Part shown: one piece after another, positions 6,476 through 12,621 of the stretch
Position numbering within the stretch: the first letter of the stretch is position 1
How the letters are laid out: each line of letters opens with the position of its first letter
Source of the DNA: an uncultured Bacteroidota bacterium
GTDB taxonomy: Bacteria; Bacteroidota; Bacteroidia; Chitinophagales; Chitinophagaceae
Reading direction: 5' to 3'
DNA length: 15,989 nt
NCBI GenBank assembly: GCA_946479055.1
Contig: CAMLEX010000019.1
Coordinates: 1-15,989, forward strand
Translations under genes and position numbers: made by a program
Notes under the pieces: generated by a model
Told to the model about the DNA's origin: nothing
Databases searched by the model: none
Seen by the model: the letters and a program-made list of their open reading frames with translations, nothing else

Positions 6476-7162
6476 CTATTTATCTTTAAATAATTGTGAA
6501 GTCCGTAGTTTCATCTCTTCAGCGATATATTTTCCATCCGCATCCTGAGCTTCTAACTTTTGAATAATGTTCTGATAGCTTTTTTCATCACGGTTCTGAC
6601 TTAGCTTAAAAACATTATCTATGTGCAGCACTTCCACTTCAAAAGCGACAATAGCTTTGGCCATACTGTGAACATACTCCTCAGGAAGATCTTCAAAATT
6701 GGCTCCTGAATAAGGATTGTTCTCAAAATGATTGGTCGTTCGCTTTAACACATCTAATAAAGCCTGTTCATCCAGAAACTTCAATACTCCTTTTGCATGC
6801 ACACTCATATAGTTCCAGGTAGATCCCTGCTTTTTATCTTCATACCAACTGGCACTGACATAGGAATGTGCACCGGTAAATACTGCCAATACGTTCGGGT
6901 TATACAAAAAGGCTTTATGATGATCTGTATTCCTCATCATATGCCCGGAAAGAAAAAGCTTTCCCCGTCCGACCGGGTCATCCCCGTCCGTACCGGCACG
7001 GGCGGACGGGCGGGCATCACGTTCATCAATAAACACGGGTATTTGTGTGGCAACAGGTTTTCCGCCTTCTGAACATCCTGCTATAAAAGCGAACGGATGC
7101 TGTCGAATAAAATCTAAAACAACCTGCTGATCTTTTTCTTTGAAATAAGGTAGATTATACAT
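6476..7162 (-). CDS. PaiB-like FMN-binding protein with in-frame palindromic insert
   Basis: A 228-residue member of the FMN-binding negative transcriptional regulator (PaiB) family. It shows the opening MYNLPYFKEKD, PVATQIPVFIDER, LSGHMMRNTDHHKAF, AHSYVSASWYEDK and TWNYMSVHAKG. PaiB is named for a Bacillus regulator, but the fold is a flavin-binding split barrel, so the biochemical role here is open. Between IDERD and GKLFL the protein carries ARPSARAGTDGDDPVGR (residues 50-66). By my memory of the family, these strands are joined directly in homologues. The insert is encoded by a GC-rich palindrome unlike the AT-rich surroundings and does not disturb the frame. It probably forms a surface loop. 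The start is 10 bases after a ccggcg and 84 bases from a divergent exported-protein gene. Confidence 0.86.
   Translation of the reverse strand: MYNLPYFKEKDQQVVLDFIRQHPFAFIAGCSEGGKPVATQIPVFIDERDARPSARAGTDGDDPVGRGKLFLSGHMMRNTDHHKAFLYNPNVLAVFTGAHSYVSASWYEDKKQGSTWNYMSVHAKGVLKFLDEQALLDVLKRTTNHFENNPYSGANFEDLPEEYVHSMAKAIVAFEVEVLHIDNVFKLSQNRDEKSYQNIIQKLEAQDADGKYIAEEMKLRTSQLFKDK
6964..7014. repeat. GC-rich palindromic insert inside the PaiB-like gene
   Basis: CCCGTCCG occurs at 6964-6971 and 6983-6990, and its inverse CGGACGGG at 7003-7010, around a 12-base loop. The segment is strikingly GC-rich against an AT-rich background. Its length, 51 bases or 17 codons, keeps the reading frame. It resembles a REP-like or coding-palindrome insertion; BLAST against the genome would show whether it is dispersed. 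Confidence 0.7.
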
Positions 7163-7246
7163 CCGGCGAAATTACAATTTTCCATAAGTATTTTATAGGT
7201 GCAACGCTTTTAGACCGCCGGTTGTCAAAAAAACAAAACATTATTT

Positions 7247-8158
7247 ATGAAGATCATTATTTTTTATACCGGTCTTTTAATAAGCTCATTTAACAGCATT
7301 GCCCAACAAAAATTACAGGAAGTAAATGCTCTTTTGCATGACGAAAGCTATATAGCCAGCTTTGGTGTCATACCGGATATAGCAACTAATGAACAGGAAC
7401 GTATTCAAACACATCTTTCTTATGTAGAACAATTACTAAGAACTGCCCATGCTACTAACCTTACCAATAACCAACAGGCAAACCGCAGTTTCATACTGGA
7501 TATATTACAACAATATTGGACCTGCGGAATTTTCCCAACTAATCGTGATTATCCGGATGAAAGAAAACCATGTTTTATTGATGCTGATGGAAATATTTGT
7601 GCAGTTGGCTACCTTATTGAACAAACAAAAGGACGGCAACTTGCTGAAGATATAAATGCAAAATACCAGTATGATTTTTTATTGGACATGAATGATCCCG
7701 CTATCCAAGCATGGGCTGATGAATATGGTTTAACCCTGGAAGAATGCGCCATGATACAACCGACATATGGAGCGCCACCTGCAGAGCAAACCAGCTACGC
7801 AGAAATTCAAACCGGTTATGGTGTTTCCTCCGGCCTTGTTGGCGGAACCAATATTGCTATTAATATCGCCAATCTTTCCAATCGCTTAAAGCATAACGTT
7901 GCGTTATCTTATATTGGTTTAGTGGCCGGCACTACACAGGTAATTATGGGAATAGCAAATGTAAAACGGACAAGCAGTCTACCCGTGATAAACGGATACG
8001 AAACCTACACTTCTTATAAAGCCCAAAACAATTTATCCTATGTAAATATTGCTATGGGAGCAACAACCATCGTTACCAGTGCACTCAACCTGGCCCTGCA
8101 CAAAAAGATCAAAGACAAAAGAAACGCTTTTAACTTATACAGCTATCCTAACTATTGA
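7247..8158 (+). CDS. Exported protein of unknown function
   Basis: A 303-residue protein with a Sec signal peptide (MKIIIFYTGLLISSFNSIAQ, cleavage likely near SIAQ|Q). Residues about 85-175 carry a recognisable but unnamed conserved block: RSFILDILQQYWTCGIFPTN, RKPCFIDADGNICAVGYLIE, then WADEYGLTLEECAMIQPTYG. I recall similar blocks in exported proteins of Bacteroidota and myxobacteria without a known function. Two cysteines in the block could pair in the periplasm. The C-terminal third has two hydrophobic, Gly/Ala-rich stretches (about 215-237 and 262-285) that may be membrane segments or a glycine-rich core. It stands alone, divergent from the PaiB-like gene, and is followed by a strong terminator. 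No enzyme motif was found. Confidence 0.8.
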   Translation: MKIIIFYTGLLISSFNSIAQQKLQEVNALLHDESYIASFGVIPDIATNEQERIQTHLSYVEQLLRTAHATNLTNNQQANRSFILDILQQYWTCGIFPTNRDYPDERKPCFIDADGNICAVGYLIEQTKGRQLAEDINAKYQYDFLLDMNDPAIQAWADEYGLTLEECAMIQPTYGAPPAEQTSYAEIQTGYGVSSGLVGGTNIAINIANLSNRLKHNVALSYIGLVAGTTQVIMGIANVKRTSSLPVINGYETYTSYKAQNNLSYVNIAMGATTIVTSALNLALHKKIKDKRNAFNLYSYPNY

Positions 8159-8280
8159 AGCTCAGTATCCATGGGCTTATCATTTACCCGGAAAATATAG
8201 TTATCGCTGAAAAGGAAGTCACATAGCCTCATTTCTGGCAAATGTTAAACCATTGCCTGCCTATATTTATCCGTACATCA

Positions 8281-8315
8281 AAGAGACTTTTTAAAATGAA
8301 AAGCCTCTTTTTTTT
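8281..8315 (+). terminator. Rho-independent terminator
   Basis: The stem AAGAG-A-CTTTT (8281-8291) pairs with AAAAG-C-CTCTT (8299-8309) with one internal mismatch, followed directly by a T run to 8315. It lies about 120 bases after the exported-protein gene and before a convergent gene. The T tract orientation favours termination of the plus-strand transcript. Confidence 0.75.
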
Positions 8316-8333
8316 ATAAGTTAGTAATAAGAA

Positions 8334-8522
8334 TTAATACCCTCTCGTTCTTTTCTTTCGCTGACCAGGAGCATAAGGTTTGGCAGATTTGCTTCCTGTT
8401 ATTTTTTTTGCATGCCCAGGAGGAATTCTTTTTGTTTTATAATAATGATGATGATGGTGCGTACAGGAACTAAAAACAAGCACACCAAAAAGTATTGACA
8501 ATAAGATTATTGTTTTTTTCAT
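8334..8522 (-). CDS. Small His-rich lipoprotein
   Basis: A 62-residue precursor beginning at ATG 8522-8520. A lysine pair and a hydrophobic stretch lead to the lipobox FSSC, with the lipidated Cys at about residue 20, then a THHHHHYYKTK cluster. The tail IPPGHAKKITGSKSAKPYAPGQ followed by basic residues is a conserved pattern in small Bacteroidota lipoproteins. I recall some being labelled quinol oxidase subunit 4, a label this sequence does not support by itself. The five-histidine run suggests metal binding at the envelope. A 32-residue upstream in-frame extension would overlap the preceding gene and destroy the signal peptide, so the internal ATG is chosen. It lies 37 bases after the Mrp gene on the same strand. 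Confidence 0.78.
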   Translation of the reverse strand: MKKTIILLSILFGVLVFSSCTHHHHHYYKTKRIPPGHAKKITGSKSAKPYAPGQRKKRTRGY

Positions 8523-8559
8523 AGAGTTTGAATTAACCTGAAAAATATAAAAAAATCCT

Positions 8560-9651
8560 TTAAGATACAACCTCAGCTGTTTTCTCTGTTGAAATATCTG
8601 CGTTACGCATTGAAACACTTCTAACTACGAGAGCTGCAAAATCTTCAAATGCTTTTTTTGTGATCTCATCACTGCCACCCATGACCGGCATTCCTTTATC
8701 ACCACCTTCCCGGATACTTTGTACCAGCGGTATCTGTCCCAGGAAAGGCAGATCATATTCATCGGCTAACCGCTTACCGCCATCTTTTCCAAAAATGTAA
8801 TATTTATTATCCGGCAACTCGGCCGGAGTAAAATAACTCATGTTTTCAACCAAGCCAATAATAGGAACATTTAGCTGAGCCTGTCCAAACATGGCAACAC
8901 CTTTTTTTGCATCAGCCAAAGCCACGTCCTGGGGTGTAGTAACAATGATAGCCCCGGTTACAGGAACAGTTTGCATCAGCATTAAATGAATATCACCTGT
9001 GCCGGGTGGCATATCTATAATTAAATAATCAAGTTCATCCCAATTTACATCTGAAACAAATTGTTTGATGGCACTGCTTGCCATCGGGCCCCGCCATACA
9101 ACCGCATTTTTTTCATCCACCAGCAAACCAATACTCATCAGCTTGATGCCATATTTCTCCAACGGCTCTATCATCCCTTTTCCATTCACTTCTTTCATCA
9201 TAGGTCTCTCCCCTCTTACGCCAAACATGATCGGCACACTGGGGCCATATATATCAGCATCCATCAATCCCACTTTAGCTCCACCCTGCGCTATCGCCAC
9301 TGCCAGGTTAGCAGCAACGGTACTTTTTCCCACACCGCCCTTACCACTTACCACCGCAATCACATTTTTTACTTTAGGCAGTATCGCCCTGCTATCCGTT
9401 CGTTTTGTAGTAGTATCAGAAGTAAAATTCACTTTTACGACGGCATCTTTATTCAGGACTTTTATTGCATTGATGCAGTCATTCTTGATCTTATCCTTAA
9501 GCGGGCAGGCCGGCGTAGTAAGTACTACGGTAAATGATACATAATATTTTTCAATAACAATATCCTTCACCATATTCAGGGTCACAATATCTTTTCCCAG
9601 GTCAGGTTCCTGCACAGTACTTAAAGCTTCCAATACTTTTTCCTTCGTCAT
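8560..9651 (-). CDS. apbC: Mrp/ApbC-family iron-sulfur carrier ATPase, lacking CxxC
   Basis: A 363-residue P-loop ATPase with an N-terminal MIP18/DUF59 domain (residues about 1-80, with the conserved Cys49 in TPACPLKD) and a C-terminal ParA/MinD-type domain from about residue 95. The deviant Walker A GKGGVGKS is at 103-110; MDADIYGPSVP, IDMPPGTGD and TTPQDVALAD follow. Mrp/ApbC/Nbp35 proteins bind and deliver Fe-S clusters in the cytoplasm. The CxxC that bridges the cluster between subunits in the E. coli-type protein is absent: after ENMSYF the sequence reads TPAELPDNKYY. Similar forms are, to my recollection, usual in Bacteroidota. A tail of about 20 residues with no obvious domain closes the protein. 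Confidence 0.9.
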   Translation of the reverse strand: MTKEKVLEALSTVQEPDLGKDIVTLNMVKDIVIEKYYVSFTVVLTTPACPLKDKIKNDCINAIKVLNKDAVVKVNFTSDTTTKRTDSRAILPKVKNVIAVVSGKGGVGKSTVAANLAVAIAQGGAKVGLMDADIYGPSVPIMFGVRGERPMMKEVNGKGMIEPLEKYGIKLMSIGLLVDEKNAVVWRGPMASSAIKQFVSDVNWDELDYLIIDMPPGTGDIHLMLMQTVPVTGAIIVTTPQDVALADAKKGVAMFGQAQLNVPIIGLVENMSYFTPAELPDNKYYIFGKDGGKRLADEYDLPFLGQIPLVQSIREGGDKGMPVMGGSDEITKKAFEDFAALVVRSVSMRNADISTEKTAEVVS

Positions 9652-9819
9652 GATAGAACTAAAATTTACTTTGATTTATAAGGATCAGTGAGTCAATAAA
9701 ATAATTTGCCTGACCAATCACAAAAATCCTTGTTAAAAAACGGATTAATCAACAAAGTTAAACATAACAGGGGCTATTTTGTTGGCCGAATTAAACAACT
9801 TGTACTTATTTTTGAAGCC

Positions 9820-10457
9820 GTGAAGAAATTTTTCCGATACTTAACCCTTGCTGCTTTTTATTTCCTTTAGCTGCCAAAGCGCAGATTGAAACAGCCCGTG
9901 ATTCTGTAGTTCAGTTATATGGTGTCATCATGACAGCGGATAGCCTTGTCGGTATTCCTGCCGTCAGTGTTACGATTAAAGGCCAGAACCGCGGCACCAT
10001 AACCAATGACCAGGGCGTTTTCTCTATTGTAGTGCTCAAAGGTGACCAGGTAGAATTTTCCCACGTCAGTTATAAGCCAAAGCTTATTGATATCCCCCGC
10101 AACCTGGAAGGGAACCAATACAGTGTAATTCAGTTGATGGTGCAGGACACCGTTTATCTGCCCGCAACTATTATCAGGGCAAGGCCTACTCCCGAACAAT
10201 TTGCCCGTGATTTTGTCAATACCAAGATCCCCGATGATGATATTGAAATAGCCCGTCAGAATACCAGTGCTGCTAAACGGCGGATACTCATGAAAACCGT
10301 TCCCGGTGATGGCGGCGAAGCCAGCCGTATTCAATTCAACAAGATAGCCAACCGTGCTACTTACCAGGGACAGACTCCTCCTATGAATATCTTTAACCCC
10401 GCAGCCTGGGCTGATTTTATACAGGCATGGAAACGAGGAGATTTTAAGAATAAGTAA
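9820..10457 (+). pseudogene. Carboxypeptidase-regulatory-like exported protein, frameshifted in signal peptide
   Basis: The long frame (9930-10457, 175 residues from its first ATG) holds a CarbopepD_reg_2-like beta-sandwich: VIMTADSLVGIPAVSVTIKG, GTITNDQGVFSIVV, VEFSHVSYKP. Such domains occur in secreted Bacteroidota proteins, yet this ATG lacks any signal peptide. One appears just upstream in another frame: GTG at 9820 gives VKKFFRYLTLAAFYFL, then TAG at 9868. The long frame, read upstream without a start codon, gives LAAKAQIETARDS, an ideal cleavage end. Adding one T in the T run at 9867 joins them into one normal exported protein. So this is a single-base deletion, a real pseudogene or a sequencing error. 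The C-terminal part (100-175) has no recognised domain. Confidence 0.7.
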
Positions 10458-10765
10458 TCAGAACCACGATTTGGGTGGATTAAAAAGATTTTGAGGAAAT
10501 TTTATGTAGCCAGCTCTAGTGCTACTATCATCGTCCGTTGCGTCGCACACTTCAACGTTCTGTTCTTTACTCGGCAATAGCATCGCAGTTTATCCAGATG
10601 CTGAGCTTGTCGAATTGGAAGGGTCGCACATCACAGAGTTCCGTTCGCTATTCAACAGGAATTCAAATTTCATAAATCATGATACAGGCTTTACTCAGCT
10701 TTTTCATGCAATCCTTTATCTTGCAACATCTAGATTTCCCATTAATCCCAAAAATCCTATAAATC
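10458..10765. other. Repeat-like 308-base intergenic region
   Basis: No convincing gene is present. Two segments share the wording GTCGCACA followed by gttc/cgttc and ta-tc (starting near 10542 and 10623), suggesting decayed dispersed repeats; gatgctgagcttgtcgaa near 10598 has the same look. At 10671-10688 cataaatcatgatacagg resembles the GTTCAGACA repeat that ends this gap. Base composition is richer in GC than other gaps here. Confidence 0.4.
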
Positions 10766-10780
10766 ATGGTTCAGACAATT
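10740..10780. repeat. Dispersed repeat, GTTCAGACA family, copy 2
   Basis: Matches 98-138 at about 34 of 41 positions, both reading cattaatcc...aaatcc...ataaatc...GTTCAGACA. The repeat contains the ATG (10766-10768) of the 3-hydroxybutyryl-CoA dehydrogenase, so its first codons, ATG GTT CAG ACA, are repeat sequence. Confidence 0.6.
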
Positions 10781-11656
10781 TCCGTCATCGGCGCCGGCAC
10801 TATGGGCAATGGTATTGCGCATGTTTTTGCGCAGGCTGGTTTTAAAGTAACGATCGTTGATATTTCTTTGACGCAATTGGATAAAGCCGTCGCCAACATC
10901 GCTAAAAATTTTGATCGCCAGATCGCTAAAGGCCATGCAACTGAAGAGCAAAAAAAACAGGCACTGGCCAATATCAGCATCCACTCCAATATAAGTGAGG
11001 GTGTAAAAAATGCGGAACTGATAGTCGAAGCCGCTACCGAAAACGTAGAACTGAAATTGCAAATCTTTGATCAATTGGACAGGCTTGCTCCAAAAGAAGC
11101 CATTCTTGCCAGTAATACTTCTTCTATTTCTATTACAAAAATAGCGGCAGCTACCGGCCGTGCCGGCCAAGTAATCGGCATGCATTTCATGAATCCCGTA
11201 CCGGTGATGAAACTGGTAGAGATCATCAATGGTTATGCTACCAATAAAGAAGTAACCGATACCATTGTAGAATTAAGCAAGCAATTAGGTAAAGTGCCTT
11301 GCGTAGTGAATGATTATCCCGGCTTTATCGCCAACCGCATCCTGATGCCCATGATCAACGAAGCCATTTACAGTTTGTATGAAGGTGTAGCCGGAGTAGA
11401 GGAAATTGATACAGTAATGAAACTCGGCATGGCTCACCCGATGGGGCCTTTACAATTAGCTGATTTTATCGGTCTGGATATTTGTCACTCCATTTTAAAT
11501 GTACTGCATGATGGATTTGGCAATCCTAAATATGCTCCTTGTCCTTTATTGGTAAATATGGTGATGGCTGGTAAGCTGGGAGTAAAAAGCGGTGAAGGGT
11601 TTTATAAGTATGAAACTAGCAGTAAGGAGTTGGTGGTGAGTGAGAGGTTTAGATAA
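10766..11656 (+). CDS. 3-hydroxybutyryl-CoA dehydrogenase
   Basis: A 296-residue single-function 3-hydroxyacyl-CoA dehydrogenase of normal length. The N-terminal Rossmann motif is IGAGTMGNGIA (residues 8-18), with the acidic residue VD32 ending strand 2, as in NAD-dependent enzymes. Ser119/Asn117 lie in SNTSS, His140 is in GMHFMNPVPVMKLVE (the catalytic His of the family), followed by Glu152. The C-terminal dimerisation domain has NRILMPMINEAIY, and GVKSGEGFYKY closes it. It interconverts acetoacetyl-CoA and 3-hydroxybutyryl-CoA in fatty-acid, butanoate or aromatic CoA pathways. It starts inside a dispersed repeat, so it has no obvious Shine-Dalgarno sequence. No pathway partners are adjacent, so the exact route is not shown. 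Confidence 0.93.
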   Translation: MVQTISVIGAGTMGNGIAHVFAQAGFKVTIVDISLTQLDKAVANIAKNFDRQIAKGHATEEQKKQALANISIHSNISEGVKNAELIVEAATENVELKLQIFDQLDRLAPKEAILASNTSSISITKIAAATGRAGQVIGMHFMNPVPVMKLVEIINGYATNKEVTDTIVELSKQLGKVPCVVNDYPGFIANRILMPMINEAIYSLYEGVAGVEEIDTVMKLGMAHPMGPLQLADFIGLDICHSILNVLHDGFGNPKYAPCPLLVNMVMAGKLGVKSGEGFYKYETSSKELVVSERFR

Positions 11657-11673
11657 ATAATTAAAGTCCGATA

Positions 11674-11799
11674 ATGAAAAAGATCATACAGGAGCGAATT
11701 ATAAAAACTGAAGAACAATTATTGTCTGAAACTGACCGAACTAACAAGCTCTGCGAAGTCTCCGACTTTGCAGGTACTATGCAATCAGACTTTGTATGA
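11674..11799 (+). CDS. Small 41-residue ORF running into a repeat; probable gene remnant
   Basis: ATG 11674 to TGA 11797-11799 encodes MKKIIQERIIKTEEQLLSET followed by about 21 residues that are simply a translation of the direct repeat beginning at 11745. The first 20 residues look like the amphipathic first helix of a small NTF2-like (SnoaL/DUF4440) protein. A plausible reading is a gene cut off by the repeat. It could also be a chance ORF. It starts 18 bases after the dehydrogenase gene. Confidence 0.3.
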   Translation: MKKIIQERIIKTEEQLLSETDRTNKLCEVSDFAGTMQSDFV

Positions 11800-11831
11800 T
11801 TAAAGACAAGCTGAATTTCTTACTTTCATTC
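11745..11831 (+). repeat. Direct repeat of a double-hairpin element, decayed copy
   Basis: About 87 bases closely matching 12532-12620. Both contain two successive hairpins: a CTGCGA(a/g)GTC/GACTT(t/c)GCAG stem, then an ATCAGAC/GTCTGAT stem, which is interrupted here by one change (GTATGAT). Both continue into gacaagctgaatttctta. Similarity goes on into the next feature. Confidence 0.8.
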
Positions 11832-11832
11832 C

Positions 11833-11899
11833 ATTAATTTAAATTCATTATACTGCCATTTGCAATACAGATATTTACCTGCCCGATCGGATAAATGAC
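11833..11899 (+). pseudogene. Decayed 5' fragment of the downstream methyltransferase gene
   Basis: The repeat similarity does not stop at the hairpins. ATTAATTTAAATTCATTA here aligns with the first codons of the methyltransferase (ATGAAGTCAAATTCATTA, from 12622). Further on, gcaatacagatatttacctg aligns with gcgatacggatatctacctg at about the same distance, allowing one indel. In the matching frame it reads NTDIYLPDRI against DTDIYLLDQI. The ATG is lost. The resemblance fades after about 67 bases. Confidence 0.55.
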
Positions 11900-11942
11900 A
11901 CTCTATTACCTATTTATCCGTCCGTAATAATCAGTAAATTTG
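11888..11942 (+). promoter_or_regulatory. Candidate promoter and operator of the toxin-antitoxin pair
   Basis: A perfect nine-base inverted repeat, CGGATAAAT (11888-11896) and ATTTATCCG (11912-11920), is followed by TAAATTTG (11935-11942), which fits the Bacteroidota TAnnTTTG -7 element. The antitoxin ATG is 18 bases beyond. The right arm covers the expected -33 position, as expected for an autorepressor site. No clean -33 TTG is seen. Confidence 0.45.
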
Positions 11943-11960
11943 ATAAAAGCTATTAACTCC

Positions 11961-12206
11961 ATGACTACAACTATCATACGTAAAAAATTAGTTGACTACC
12001 TGAAAGTAGCTGATGATAAGAAAGTAAAAGCTATCTATACGATGGTTGAAGATGAAATCAATACAGCCGAAAATGACTGGGATAAAAATTTTGTAAAAGA
12101 ACTTAACAGGAGGAGCAAACAATTCAAAAAAGGAAATTCGAAAGTCTACACCTGGGAAGAGACGAAGAAGGCAGCTATTGAAAAAGTCAAAGCAAAAAGA
12201 AAATAA
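11961..12206 (+). CDS. Probable antitoxin of a ParE-type module
   Basis: An 81-residue, highly charged, lysine-rich protein from the ATG at 11961; an upstream TTG would overlap the promoter element. Residues 1-37 (MTTTIIRKKLVDYLKVADDK...) suggest a helical N-terminal region, and the tail (RRSKQFKKGNSKV...TWEETKKAAIEKV) a flexible toxin-wrapping region. I recognise the pattern as a small protein commonly found just upstream of ParE toxins in Bacteroidota. Its stop overlaps the toxin start by one base (TAATG), implying translational coupling. In such modules the antitoxin neutralises the toxin and usually represses the operon, which fits the inverted repeat upstream. DNA-binding ability is inferred. 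Confidence 0.75.
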   Translation: MTTTIIRKKLVDYLKVADDKKVKAIYTMVEDEINTAENDWDKNFVKELNRRSKQFKKGNSKVYTWEETKKAAIEKVKAKRK

Positions 12207-12514
12207 TGGGCTTCCCTTACCGTTTCAACGAGCAAGCTCATGAAGAATATATTGAAACCTATGGCTGGTATGAAGAAAAACAAGCAGGGCTAGGTGATAG
12301 GTTCATGAATTCTGTAGAAAAGCGTTTACAACAAATCAGTGAACATCCTGAATATTTTGGAAAGCGAAGGAATAATCGCTTCAGAGAAGCCAAAGTTGAA
12401 TACTTCCCTTACATGATTGTATATGAGTTCCTAAAACAAAAAGGGGTTATTCATATCGCAGCCATTTATCACAGTAGCCGAAGAGAAGGCGGCAAATACA
12501 GAAGAACGTCGTAA
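12206..12514 (+). CDS. RelE/ParE-superfamily toxin
   Basis: A 102-residue protein of typical ParE length. It opens with FNEQAHEEYIETYGWYEEKQAGLGDRFMNSVEKRLQ, the long helical pair of the family. The beta-sheet core follows: FREAKVEYFPYMIVYEF and GVIHIAAIYHSSRRE, where the final His-Ser-Ser-Arg-Arg corresponds to the family's conserved A-x-x-H-x-x-R ending. ParE members poison DNA gyrase and RelE members cleave mRNA on ribosomes; the spacing and ending look more ParE-like, but the target cannot be read from sequence. It is coupled to the antitoxin by a one-base overlap. The whole pair lies between direct repeats, consistent with acquisition or shuffling. Confidence 0.88.
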   Translation: MGFPYRFNEQAHEEYIETYGWYEEKQAGLGDRFMNSVEKRLQQISEHPEYFGKRRNNRFREAKVEYFPYMIVYEFLKQKGVIHIAAIYHSSRREGGKYRRTS

Positions 12515-12531
12515 TCAATGCTGCATCAAAG

Positions 12532-12620
12532 CAAGAACCTGCGAGGTCTCCGACTTCGCAGGTTCTATGCCATCAGACTTTGTCTGATTAAAAGACAAGC
12601 TGAATTTCTTATTTTCATTC
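12532..12620 (+). repeat. Direct repeat of a double-hairpin element, intact copy
   Basis: Hairpin 1 is AACCTGCGAGGTC (12536-12548) with GACTTCGCAGGTT (12552-12564), 12 of 13 paired. Hairpin 2 is a perfect ATCAGAC/GTCTGAT (12572-12588) with a TTT loop. The element lies immediately before the methyltransferase ATG, and its partner is at 11745-11831. In RNA it would structure the methyltransferase leader or end the toxin message. Confidence 0.82.
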
Positions 12621-12621
12621 A

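Noticed and set aside
8590..8612. atctgcgtt inside the 3' end of the Mrp gene as another GAACGC element copy
   Set aside because: Only nine bases agree, it lies within coding sequence, and no opposite arm is nearby.
9061..9544. Two long plus-strand ORFs (158 and 159 codons) opposite the Mrp gene
   Set aside because: Both lie wholly within the antisense of a strongly conserved P-loop ATPase and have low-complexity, motif-free products.
9915..10334. Minus-strand ORF of 139 codons across the frameshifted exported-protein gene
   Set aside because: The plus strand carries the carboxypeptidase-regulatory-like motifs; the antisense product is unrecognisable.
10519..10845. Plus-strand ORF overlapping the start of 3-hydroxybutyryl-CoA dehydrogenase
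   Set aside because: It reads through repeat-like intergenic DNA and ends out of frame within the dehydrogenase gene; no motif.
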